This document shows positions 1 through 5,787 of a stretch of DNA of 7,678 nt, piece by piece. How positions within the stretch are numbered: the stretch's first letter is position 1; each line of letters begins with the position of its first letter. Location of the stretch: NCBI GenBank assembly GCA_028067895.1, contig JAPTUI010000048.1, positions 1-7,678 on the forward strand. The letters run 5' to 3'. The position numbers were made by a program, and so were the translations under genes. The notes under the pieces were generated by a model. It had not been told where the DNA came from. It saw nothing but the letters and a program-made list of their open reading frames with translations, and searched no databases. Origin of the DNA: Pseudomonadota bacterium (lineage in GTDB: Bacteria; Pseudomonadota; Gammaproteobacteria; Steroidobacterales; Steroidobacteraceae).

Positions 1-46
1 CCGCTCGTGCCGCCCGCAGTGTTACCCGCGCCCACGCATCTCGATC

Positions 47-132
47 TGGTGGAGGGGGTAGGATTCGAACCTACGAAGGCGTAAGCCGGCAGATTTACAG
101 TCTGCTCCCGTTGGCCGCTTGGGTACCCCTCC
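47..132 (-). tRNA. tRNA-Tyr, anticodon GTA, with encoded CCA
   Basis: Read on the minus strand, this is a complete class II tRNA. The 7-bp acceptor stem pairs GGAGGGG (126-132) with CCCCTCC (51-57). The discriminator base is A at 50, and the CCA end is encoded at 47-49. The anticodon GTA is at 96-98 inside a 5-bp CAGAC/TCTG-type stem, the variable arm is long as expected for tyrosine tRNAs, and the T arm is GTAGG-TTCGAAT-CCTAC. The total is 86 nt, close to the E. coli tRNA-Tyr length. In many gammaproteobacteria this gene leads a tRNA-Tyr/Gly/Thr-tuf cluster. Any such continuation would lie left of the window, and the 46 bases that remain there contain no further tRNA. Confidence 0.97.
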
Positions 133-149
133 GCGAAAACGAGCCGCGT

Positions 150-178
150 ATTCTGATTTCGAGGAGCGCCGGTGTCAA
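150..178 (-). promoter_or_regulatory. Sigma70-type promoter of tRNA-Tyr
   Basis: On the minus strand a perfect -35 box TTGACA (173-178) is followed by a 17-base spacer and a -10 box CAGAAT (150-155, four of six matches to TATAAT). The bases after the -10 box are GC-rich (ACGCGGC), the discriminator type found at stringently controlled stable-RNA promoters. Transcription would start near position 143, leaving a leader of about 10 nt before the mature tRNA 5' end at 132. The tRNA therefore need not depend on read-through from rluB. Confidence 0.7.
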
Positions 179-244
179 TGCGTTTTTGGCGCGCAACTTG
201 CAATCCGGGTCGGATGCGCCGGCGGAGACGGACGGCGGCGGGGC

Positions 245-1027
245 TCACGGCGGGGCCGCGGCGGCCTCGAGCGCGGCCAAGGCGGCCGGCTCCAGGTGCC
301 GCCAACCGCCCGGACGCAGATCCTGCGGCAGCGCCACCGGACCGTACCGGATGCGCAACAGGCGGCTGACGTCGTGTCCAGCCGCCTCCCAGAGCCGACG
401 CACCTCGCGATTGCGGCCCTCGTGCAGGACCACCCGATACGCCGCATTCTGTCCGTATGGGCCGGCCTGCGCCGACGCTTCGGGGGAGCGCTGTTCGACG
501 ATGCGGTCGAAGGCGGCGGGGCCGTCCTCGAGCATCACCCCCTGCAGCAGCCGTTGCAGCGTCTGCGGGGCCGGCCGGCCCCGCAGACGCACCAGGTATT
601 CGCGCTCGATCTGTCGCGAAGGGTGCATCAGACCGTGCGCCACGGCCCCATCGGTCGTGAACAGCAGCAACCCGGCCGTATTGACGTCTAGGCGTCCGAC
701 CACGATCCACCGCCCGCTGCGCGGGGCTGGGAGGCGGTCGAACACGGTGGGGCGGCCCTGAGGATCGCGACGGGTGGTCACTTCGCCGACCGGCTTGTAA
801 TAGAGGAGCGCCTCGACGGCTGCGGCGCCGGGGCCAGGACTCAGCTGCAGCTTGCGGCCGTCGAGCCGAACGTCGCGATCCGGTCCGGCGCGCTCGCCGA
901 GCTGCGCCGTGCGGCCGTCCACCGTCAGGCGGCCGTCACGGATCCATTGCTCGATCTGGCGGCGCGAACCGATCCCGGCACTGGCGAGGAGCTTCTGCAG
1001 CCGGACCGGGGCGGGAGGTGAATTCAT
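245..1027 (-). CDS. rluB: 23S rRNA pseudouridine synthase RluB (RsuA/RluB/E/F family)
   Basis: A 260-residue enzyme that isomerises a uridine of 23S rRNA to pseudouridine (U2605 in E. coli, near the peptidyl-transferase region). An N-terminal S4 RNA-binding domain covers about residues 8-60 (RLQKLLASAGIGSRR). The RsuA-type catalytic domain follows from about residue 74, with the motif GRLDVNTAGLLLFTTDG and catalytic Asp114. The segments YYKPVGEVTTRRDPQGRPTVFDRL and EGRNREVRRLWEA match RluB more closely than RsuA, RluE or RluF. The ATG at 1027 is preferred because the S4 domain starts a few residues later, as in E. coli RluB. An in-frame GTG at 1063 would add 12 residues without a visible ribosome site; the ATG itself has only a distant AGGA. 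The C-terminus ends soon after the catalytic fold, without the basic tail of E. coli RluB. The gene is divergent from cysK; the common scpAB neighbour is absent here. Confidence 0.93.
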   Translation of the reverse strand: MNSPPAPVRLQKLLASAGIGSRRQIEQWIRDGRLTVDGRTAQLGERAGPDRDVRLDGRKLQLSPGPGAAAVEALLYYKPVGEVTTRRDPQGRPTVFDRLPAPRSGRWIVVGRLDVNTAGLLLFTTDGAVAHGLMHPSRQIEREYLVRLRGRPAPQTLQRLLQGVMLEDGPAAFDRIVEQRSPEASAQAGPYGQNAAYRVVLHEGRNREVRRLWEAAGHDVSRLLRIRYGPVALPQDLRPGGWRHLEPAALAALEAAAAPP

Positions 1028-1162
1028 GGGCTGGGACTCATCCTGGGCAATCGCGCGCCGCACGTCCCGGGCGGCCGCCGTGAGGGGTCATAACCCGGCG
1101 ATCTCAAGTCATAGCCGACCATTGCTTGTGGGCCCGGCCGGCTCAGGGGTAGAAATCATCGC

Positions 1163-2104
1163 ATGATTTACGACAGCATTCTCGGCACGATCGGCCGTAC
1201 GCCCATCGTGCGCATCCAGCGTCTCGCGCCGAAGAACGTCACCATGTACGTCAAGTGCGAGTACTTCAACCCGCTCGGCTCGGTGAAGGATCGCCTGGCG
1301 ATCGGCATCATCGAGGACGCCGAGCAGCGCGGTGCGCTCAAGCCCGGCCAGACCGTCGTCGAGGCAACCTCGGGCAATACCGGGATCGCCCTCGCCATGG
1401 TCTGCGCGGCCAAGGGCTATCCGTTCGTGGCGGTGCTCGCGGAGAACTTCTCGATCGAGCGGCGCAAGATCATGCGCATGCTCGGCGCGCGCGTGGTGCT
1501 GACGCCCGCGGCCGAGCGGGGCACCGGCATGGTGCGCAAGGCGGAGGAACTCGCGCGCAAGCACGGCTGGTTCCTCGCCCAGCAGTTCGAAAACCCGGCC
1601 AACCCGGCCTATCACCGCAACACGACGGGACCGGAAATCCTGCAGGACTTTGCCGGCCGCCGGCTCGATTACTTCGTCAGCGGGTGGGGCACGGGCGGTA
1701 CGCTCACGGGCACCGGACAAATGCTCCGTCTGGCCCGCCCCGACGTTCAGATCATCGCCACGGAGCCGGCCACCGCCTCACTACTCGCCGGACAGCCGTT
1801 CGCCCCGCACAAGATCCAAGGCTGGACGCCGGACTTCGTGCCCGCAGTGCTCGACCGCACGGTCCCGCACCGCATCGTGCCAGTAACGGACACCGAAGCC
1901 ATCGATACGGCGCGCAAGCTGGCGCGCAGCGAAGGTATCTTCTGCGGCATCTCTTGCGGCGGCACGTTCGCCGCAGCCTTGAAGGTAGCCGAACAGGCCT
2001 CACCCGGCTCGGTCGTGCTCGCCATGCTGCCCGACACCGGTGAGCGCTACCTGTCCACGCCGCTGTTCGAAGGGATTCCGGAAGGCGGGGACACCGATCT
2101 GTGA
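1163..2104 (+). CDS. cysK: Cysteine synthase, CysK-type O-acyl-serine sulfhydrylase
   Basis: A 313-residue PLP fold-type II enzyme that replaces the acyl group of an activated serine with sulfide to give L-cysteine in the cytosol. The PLP lysine is K42 in NPLGSVKDR. The substrate loop TSGNTG is at 69-74, the phosphate-binding loop GTGGT at 176-180, and the presumed ligand of the PLP pyridine nitrogen is S264 in GISCGG. The segment HKIQGWTPDFVP (216-227) follows the CysK pattern (HKIQG...F.P), not the CysM pattern, although 'CysM' is sometimes used for similar genes. Length is normal. The ATG fits the family start (MIYDSILGTIG). An AGGGG stretch lies 13 bases upstream, rather far for a Shine-Dalgarno site. 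The 135-base divergent gap to rluB must hold both promoters, but I could not identify a clean -35/-10 pair. The stop codon overlaps the next gene, a MetX-family acyltransferase, suggesting that the substrate may be O-succinylserine. Confidence 0.93.
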   Translation: MIYDSILGTIGRTPIVRIQRLAPKNVTMYVKCEYFNPLGSVKDRLAIGIIEDAEQRGALKPGQTVVEATSGNTGIALAMVCAAKGYPFVAVLAENFSIERRKIMRMLGARVVLTPAAERGTGMVRKAEELARKHGWFLAQQFENPANPAYHRNTTGPEILQDFAGRRLDYFVSGWGTGGTLTGTGQMLRLARPDVQIIATEPATASLLAGQPFAPHKIQGWTPDFVPAVLDRTVPHRIVPVTDTEAIDTARKLARSEGIFCGISCGGTFAAALKVAEQASPGSVVLAMLPDTGERYLSTPLFEGIPEGGDTDL

Positions 2105-3240
2105 GATCTGCCGTGACCGCCATGTCTGCACCCCGATCCGACCGCTCAGAGCCCGATGCGCGGTGCTTTGCGCCCCTGCCGGAGCGATTCCCGATGTGGC
2201 GCGGCGGTGTGCTGCACGATGGCCAACTGGCCTACGAGACCTGGGGCCGGCTGAACCGCGCGCGCGACAACGCGGTGCTGCTGTTCACGGGCCTGTCGCC
2301 ATCGGCCCATGCGGCCGGCTCGACCCAGGACCCGCGCGAGGGCTGGTGGGAGCGCATGATCGGTCCGGGTCTGGCGCTCGATACGGACCGGCACTTCGTC
2401 ATCTGCGTCAACTCCCTCGGCAGCTGCTTCGGTTCCACGGGCGCCGCTTCGATCAACCCGGCGAGCGGCCGCCCGTACCGCCTCGCCTTTCCTGACCTGT
2501 CGATCGAGGACATCGCCCGCGCCGGCCACGAACTGGTACGCACGCTCGGTATCCTGCGGCTCGACACGGTGATGGGGCCGTCGCTCGGCGGCATGGTGGT
2601 GCTGGCGTATGCGGCGCTCTTCCCCGGTGCGGCGCGCCGCTTGGTGAGCATCTCCGGTACGGCGGCCGCCTCGCCGTTCACGATCGCCCTGCGCTCGATA
2701 CAGCGTGAAGCGATCACCTCCGATCCCGCCTGGCGCAACGGCGAATACCGCCCGGAAGCGCCGCCCGTGACCGGTCTGCGCTTGGCGCGCAAGCTCGGCA
2801 CCGTGACCTACCGTTCGGCGGCCGAGTGGGCCGAGCGCTTTGACCGCCAGCCGATCCGGCCCGATCTCAGCGAGAGCACCCCGTTCGGCGCGCAGTTCGC
2901 CGTGGAGGGTTACCTCGAGGTCCAGGCGGCGCGCTGGGTCAACGCGTTCGACGCGAACTGCTATCTGTATCTGTCGCGCGCCATGGACCGGTTCGATCTG
3001 GCCGCGCACGGCGAGCCGCATGCGGTGCTGCGCCGCGCCGACCTCGACCACGCGCTGGTGGTCGGCGTGGAGTCCGACATGCTCTTCCCGATCGGCGAGC
3101 AGCAGTCGCTGGCGCGTGCGTTCGAGGCTAGCGGCACGGCCACGCGCTTCGCGCCGCTGCCGTGCATAGAGGGGCACGACGCGTTTCTCGTCGACACCGA
3201 GCGCTTCGGACGGGTGATCGGGGACTTCCTCGCCCGCTGA
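2101..3240 (+). CDS. MetX-family acyltransferase, probable serine O-succinyltransferase
   Basis: A 379-residue alpha/beta-hydrolase acyltransferase of the MetX family. The triad is visible as Ser161 in the nucleophile elbow GPSLGGM, Asp326 (VESDMLFP) and His359 (EGHDAFL). The oxyanion and substrate region reads TGLSPSAHA (63-71) and NSLGSCFGSTG (104-114). These, with RSIQREAI (198-205), resemble the Xanthomonas-type serine O-succinyltransferases more than classical homoserine O-acetyltransferases. It would transfer succinyl from succinyl-CoA to L-serine, giving O-succinylserine for the cysteine synthase just upstream. The GTG start at 2101 overlaps the cysK stop by four bases (GTGA), which favours translational coupling. 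An in-frame GTG at 2113 and ATG at 2122 are alternatives; the conserved domain begins only near residue 23, so all are possible. Family membership is firm, but the acceptor (serine versus homoserine) and donor (succinyl versus acetyl) are inferred from context and remembered similarity. Many pipelines would label it metX. Confidence 0.85.
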   Translation: MRSAVTAMSAPRSDRSEPDARCFAPLPERFPMWRGGVLHDGQLAYETWGRLNRARDNAVLLFTGLSPSAHAAGSTQDPREGWWERMIGPGLALDTDRHFVICVNSLGSCFGSTGAASINPASGRPYRLAFPDLSIEDIARAGHELVRTLGILRLDTVMGPSLGGMVVLAYAALFPGAARRLVSISGTAAASPFTIALRSIQREAITSDPAWRNGEYRPEAPPVTGLRLARKLGTVTYRSAAEWAERFDRQPIRPDLSESTPFGAQFAVEGYLEVQAARWVNAFDANCYLYLSRAMDRFDLAAHGEPHAVLRRADLDHALVVGVESDMLFPIGEQQSLARAFEASGTATRFAPLPCIEGHDAFLVDTERFGRVIGDFLAR

Positions 3241-3270
3241 GACGCCGGACGTACACTAAGTTCAATCGCG

Positions 3271-3298
3271 TGCCCACGCGTGCCGATGTGGGCATAAT
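3271..3298 (+). promoter_or_regulatory. Candidate pilZ promoter -10 box with overlapping inverted repeat
   Basis: In the 106-base gap after the acyltransferase gene, CATAAT (3293-3298) matches five of six bases of a sigma70 -10 box, about 48 bases before the PilZ start codon. No good -35 box lies 16-18 bases upstream. A perfect 7-bp inverted repeat, TGCCCAC (3271-3277) and GTGGGCA (3288-3294), overlaps its left edge. It could be an operator or a weak transcript hairpin. It lacks a following T-run, so it is not a good intrinsic terminator for the upstream pair. Confidence 0.3.
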
Positions 3299-3346
3299 GT
3301 CGCGCGTCACAGGTCGCCAGGGCGAGAGCACCTCGCGAGGCACAAG

Positions 3347-3631
3347 GTGGAACGACGGCTGCATACCCGGCATCGCGCGCGCACCATCGTCTTTGTCAGC
3401 GTTCCCGGCGGCTGCCGCAAACTCTGCAAGGCGGTCAATCTGAGCGCCACCGGCGTGTTCATCGAAACGACGGATCTGGGGTTGCGCAAGGGGCAGCAGG
3501 TCACGCTGTCGTTCGCCATCAATCTCGGCACCGTCACGAAGCTGCACCGGCGCACCGCCGTGGTCGCGCACGTCTCACGCGGCGGTACCGGCTTGATGAT
3601 GGAAGGCTTCAACGCAGCCCGCGCCGGTTAG
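3347..3631 (+). CDS. Small PilZ-domain protein, probable cyclic-di-GMP receptor
   Basis: A 94-residue protein made of a single PilZ domain. The N-terminal arginine motif RxxxR is at R4-R8 (RLHTR, with further arginines at 3 and 10). The second motif, [D/N]xSxxG, is NLSATG (31-36). Both are the cyclic-di-GMP-contacting elements of the family, so ligand binding is plausible. The rest alternates short beta strands as in the PilZ barrel (GVFIET, QQVTLSFAI, RTAVVAHVS). No signal peptide, membrane segment or fused output domain is seen, so it would act in the cytosol on an unknown partner. The start is GTG, supported by GAGG at 3337-3340 with six bases of spacing. The neighbours belong to cysteine synthesis and DNA repair and give no clue to the target. 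Stand-alone PilZ proteins of this size are common in gammaproteobacteria and often affect motility, pili or exopolysaccharide. Confidence 0.85.
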   Translation: MERRLHTRHRARTIVFVSVPGGCRKLCKAVNLSATGVFIETTDLGLRKGQQVTLSFAINLGTVTKLHRRTAVVAHVSRGGTGLMMEGFNAARAG

Positions 3632-3647
3632 CGGCGCAGACACCGCT

Positions 3648-3668
3648 CGCGCCGGCGGGCCCGGCGCG
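3648..3668 (+). repeat. GC-rich hairpin between pilZ and the alkA fusion
   Basis: CGCGCCGG (3648-3655) and CCGGCGCG (3661-3668) form a perfect 8-bp stem with a five-base loop. It starts 16 bases after the PilZ stop codon. There is no T-run after it, so it is at best a weak intrinsic terminator. It ends only four bases before the in-frame ATG at 3673 of the next gene and would hide any ribosome site there. This is one reason to prefer the later start at 3724. Confidence 0.4.
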
Positions 3669-3723
3669 GGCCATGTCCGGAAACAGCCAGTTCGAGGCCG
3701 CACCCTGGAGTATGGTCTCGGCC

Positions 3724-5208
3724 ATGCAAGATGCTCTGCCTTTTGAGCCCGCCATCCTCGAGCGCGCGCGCCTCAGCCGCGATGCGCGCTTTGACGGCAG
3801 GTTCTACATCGGCGTGCTCTCCACCGGCATTTACTGCCGCCCAATCTGCCCGGCCCCCGCGGCCCTCACCCGTCACGTGCGCTATTTCGCCACCGCGGCC
3901 GCCGCGCAGGAGGCCGGATTGCGGCCCTGCCTACGCTGTCGGCCCGAAAGCGCACCCGGCACGCCGGCGTGGCTCGGCACTACGGCCGTGGTGCGCCGGG
4001 CGCTGCGGCTCATCGACGACGGCGCGCTCGATGAGCTCAGCGTCGCTGAGTTCGCCGCGCGGCTCGGACTCGGGGCACGCCAGCTCGACCGTCTCTTCGC
4101 CCAGCACGTGGGCGCCTCGCCGCTGGCGCTCGCGCAAACGCGCCGGCTGCATTTCGCCAAACATCTGATCGACGGCAGCGACCTGCCCCTGACGAGCATC
4201 GCGCTCGCCGCCGGCTACGGCAGCGTACGGCGGTTCAACGACGCGCTGCGCGGCGCCTACGGCCGTCCGCCGCGTGAACTGAGACGCCAGCGTCGTGCCG
4301 CCGGCCCTCAGCCGACGGCAGGCGAAGTGAGCCTGACGCTCGCCTACCGCCCGCCGTACGATTGGACGCATCTGGCCGCCTTTCTGCACGTGCGGGCCGT
4401 ACCGGAGGTCGAACGGGTCGAGAGCGGGGAATACGCTCGGCTGATCCGTGCAGGCGAAGGACACGCGCTGATCCGGGTGCGGCCCATCCCGGACCGCGAT
4501 GCGCTCGAGCTGCGGGTGAGCGGCGCACCGCCCGGCGAGCTACTGCCCATCAGCACCACCGCCCGGCGCATGTTCGACGTCGCGGCCGACCCGGCCCAAA
4601 TCTCACGCGATCTCAGCACGGATCGCCATCTGCGCCCGTTGCTCAAGCGCCATCCGGGACTGCGCATTCCGGGTGCCTGGGATCCCTTCGAGTGCACAGT
4701 CCGCGCGGTCCTCGGACAACAGATCAGCGTGTCCGCAGCGCGCACGCTCGCCCGGCGGATCGCCGAGCGCTTCGGTCAACCCGTCGCAAGCGGCGTCCCC
4801 GGACTGACTCGCCTGTTCCCCGCACCACAGACACTCGCCGACGGCGATCTCGCCGGACTCGGGATCACCGGCGCGCGCTCCGAAGCGCTACGCTCGCTCG
4901 CCCGCGCCGTTGCGGTGGGCGATGTGGATTTCTCGGCAGATGCCGAGACGCTCATCCGGCAACTCACCGCGCTGCGCGGCTTTGGTACATGGACGGCCGG
5001 ATATGTCGCGCTGCGAGCGCTGGGCGAGCCCGATGCGCTGCCCGAGGGAGATCTGATCCTGCGCCGCAGGGCTGCGACAGCGTCGCAGCCGCTTTCGGCG
5101 CGCGAATTGCGAGAGCGCGCCGAGTCGTGGCGCCCGTGGCGCGGCTACGCAACCCTTCAACTCTGGTGCGCCGCGAACGACGCTGCGGCCCGGAGGGAGA
5201 CAAGATGA
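3724..5208 (+). CDS. alkA: Ada N-terminal/AraC/AlkA fusion: alkylation sensor and 3-methyladenine DNA glycosylase II
   Basis: A 494-residue, four-part protein. Residues about 12-75 are the Ada zinc domain, with ligands Cys38, Cys42, Cys69 and Cys72 (GIYCRPICP and PCLRCRP). In E. coli Ada, the equivalent of Cys38 accepts a methyl group from DNA methyl-phosphotriesters and switches the protein to an activator. Residues about 85-190 are an AraC-type double helix-turn-helix. Residues about 203-310 match the AlkA N-terminal domain. The HhH-GPD glycosylase runs from about 318 to the end (WDPFECTVRAVLGQQISVSA; RGFGTWTAGYVALR with Trp423; probable catalytic Asp443 in LPEGDLIL). It would excise alkylated bases such as 3-methyladenine. 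An upstream ATG at 3673 adds 17 residues but has no ribosome site and follows a GC hairpin. The 3724 ATG places the Ada domain as in relatives, with GGAG 13 bases away. Ogt follows with an ATGA overlap. Autoregulation is likely by analogy; no Ada box was recognised. Confidence 0.93.
   Translation: MQDALPFEPAILERARLSRDARFDGRFYIGVLSTGIYCRPICPAPAALTRHVRYFATAAAAQEAGLRPCLRCRPESAPGTPAWLGTTAVVRRALRLIDDGALDELSVAEFAARLGLGARQLDRLFAQHVGASPLALAQTRRLHFAKHLIDGSDLPLTSIALAAGYGSVRRFNDALRGAYGRPPRELRRQRRAAGPQPTAGEVSLTLAYRPPYDWTHLAAFLHVRAVPEVERVESGEYARLIRAGEGHALIRVRPIPDRDALELRVSGAPPGELLPISTTARRMFDVAADPAQISRDLSTDRHLRPLLKRHPGLRIPGAWDPFECTVRAVLGQQISVSAARTLARRIAERFGQPVASGVPGLTRLFPAPQTLADGDLAGLGITGARSEALRSLARAVAVGDVDFSADAETLIRQLTALRGFGTWTAGYVALRALGEPDALPEGDLILRRRAATASQPLSARELRERAESWRPWRGYATLQLWCAANDAAARRETR
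5192..5196 (+). promoter_or_regulatory. Strong Shine-Dalgarno site for ogt
   Basis: GGAGG, inside GGAGGGAG, lies eight bases before the ATG at 5205. It is embedded in the last codons of the alkA fusion and fixes the ogt start, even though the ogt reading frame stays open much further upstream. Confidence 0.8.
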
Positions 5209-5732
5209 CCCCGACAGATCACACCCGGTACTGGCACATCCTCGAGAGCCCCGTCGGGCCGCTGCTGCTCGGTGGGGACGATGAGCGGCTGACACGGATC
5301 GACTTCCAGGACGGTCCGCGCCCACTGCGGCCGGGGGCACACTGGCACCGTGCAGCGGGGCCGTTTGCCGCGGCGATCGAACAGCTGGCACAGTACTTCG
5401 CGGGGCAGCGCCGCAGGTTCGACCTACCGCTCGCGCCGACCGGCACCCCGTTCCAGCTGCGCGTATGGGAGGCGCTCTGCGCGATTCCCTACGGGGAGAC
5501 CCTCAGCTACGGCGACCTGGCGCGCCGCGTCGGCAATCCACGTGCCTCGCGCGCGGTGGGGCTGGCCAATGGCGCCAATCCCCTGCCCATCGTCGTGCCC
5601 TGCCACCGCGTCATTGGCGCGAACGGGGCGCTCACCGGCTTCGGCGGCGGTGTTCCGATCAAGCGCGCGTTGCTCGCCCTCGAGGGAGCACTCCCGGCGG
5701 AATTGCCGTACGCGGCGACCGCAGCGCGTTGA
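5205..5732 (+). CDS. ogt: Methylated-DNA--protein-cysteine S-methyltransferase (O6-alkylguanine repair)
   Basis: A 175-residue suicide repair protein that moves the alkyl group from O6-alkylguanine (and O4-alkylthymine) in DNA to its own cysteine, without cofactor and irreversibly. The acceptor is Cys133 in the hallmark IVVPCHRVIG. The DNA-binding helix-turn-helix is about residues 100-125 (TLSYGDLARRVGNPRASRAVG), with R116 as the probable base-flipping arginine finger. The N-terminal ribonuclease-like domain covers about residues 8-78, and the C-terminal motif TGFGGGVPIKRALLALEG is intact. The ATG overlaps the alkA stop (ATGA) and has a strong Shine-Dalgarno site, so the two are almost certainly co-transcribed and translationally coupled. 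The fused protein upstream lacks the methyltransferase domain of E. coli Ada; this separate gene supplies that activity. The same alkA-ogt pairing is known in Mycobacterium tuberculosis. Length and key residues are normal for Ogt/MGMT. Confidence 0.96.
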   Translation: MTPTDHTRYWHILESPVGPLLLGGDDERLTRIDFQDGPRPLRPGAHWHRAAGPFAAAIEQLAQYFAGQRRRFDLPLAPTGTPFQLRVWEALCAIPYGETLSYGDLARRVGNPRASRAVGLANGANPLPIVVPCHRVIGANGALTGFGGGVPIKRALLALEGALPAELPYAATAAR

Positions 5733-5739
5733 GTGAGGG

Positions 5740-5781
5740 AGTACGCCCCGCGCCGCCCGATGGGGCGGCGCGGGGCGTACT
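5740..5781 (+). terminator. Perfect 19-bp hairpin between convergent genes, probable bidirectional terminator
   Basis: Bases 5740-5758 pair perfectly with 5763-5781 around the four-base loop GATG. The stem is almost all G-C, closing with AGTAC/GTACT. It starts seven bases after the ogt stop and ends six bases from the stop codon of the converging gene, so it serves both transcripts symmetrically. No T-run follows on either strand, so termination or 3'-end protection without a U-tract is inferred from position and stability. Confidence 0.65.
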
Positions 5782-5787
5782 TGCGGA

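Noticed and set aside
47..132. tRNA-Tyr as a possible integration site for a mobile element.
   Set aside because: No integrase gene and no second copy of the tRNA 3' end appear anywhere in the window.
111..761. Plus-strand open frames overlapping the tRNA and antisense to rluB.
   Set aside because: They run over a tRNA gene and a clear RluB gene on the opposite strand and have no recognisable protein features.
1028..1162. Possible divergent promoters and a GGGT-CATA-ACCC inverted repeat between rluB and cysK.
   Set aside because: No -35/-10 pair with acceptable spacing was found on either strand, and 4-bp arms are too short to support an operator claim.
1109..1720. A minus-strand open frame of 203 codons opposite cysK.
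   Set aside because: It lies within the divergent promoter region and the coding strand of a conserved enzyme, and its composition is typical of antisense shadow frames.
3054..3061. GCTGGTGG, identical to the E. coli Chi sequence.
   Set aside because: A single 8-base match in GC-rich coding DNA is expected by chance, and Chi sequences differ between lineages.
2146..3177. A 343-codon open frame on the minus strand opposite the MetX-family gene.
   Set aside because: It is antisense to a well-recognised enzyme, is rich in Arg and Ala with no family motif, and is the kind of long shadow frame expected in GC-rich DNA.
4362..5204. An upstream extension of the ogt reading frame inside the alkA fusion.
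   Set aside because: The extension is an Arg/Pro-rich shadow of alkA. The Ogt domain and a strong Shine-Dalgarno site both fix the start at 5205.
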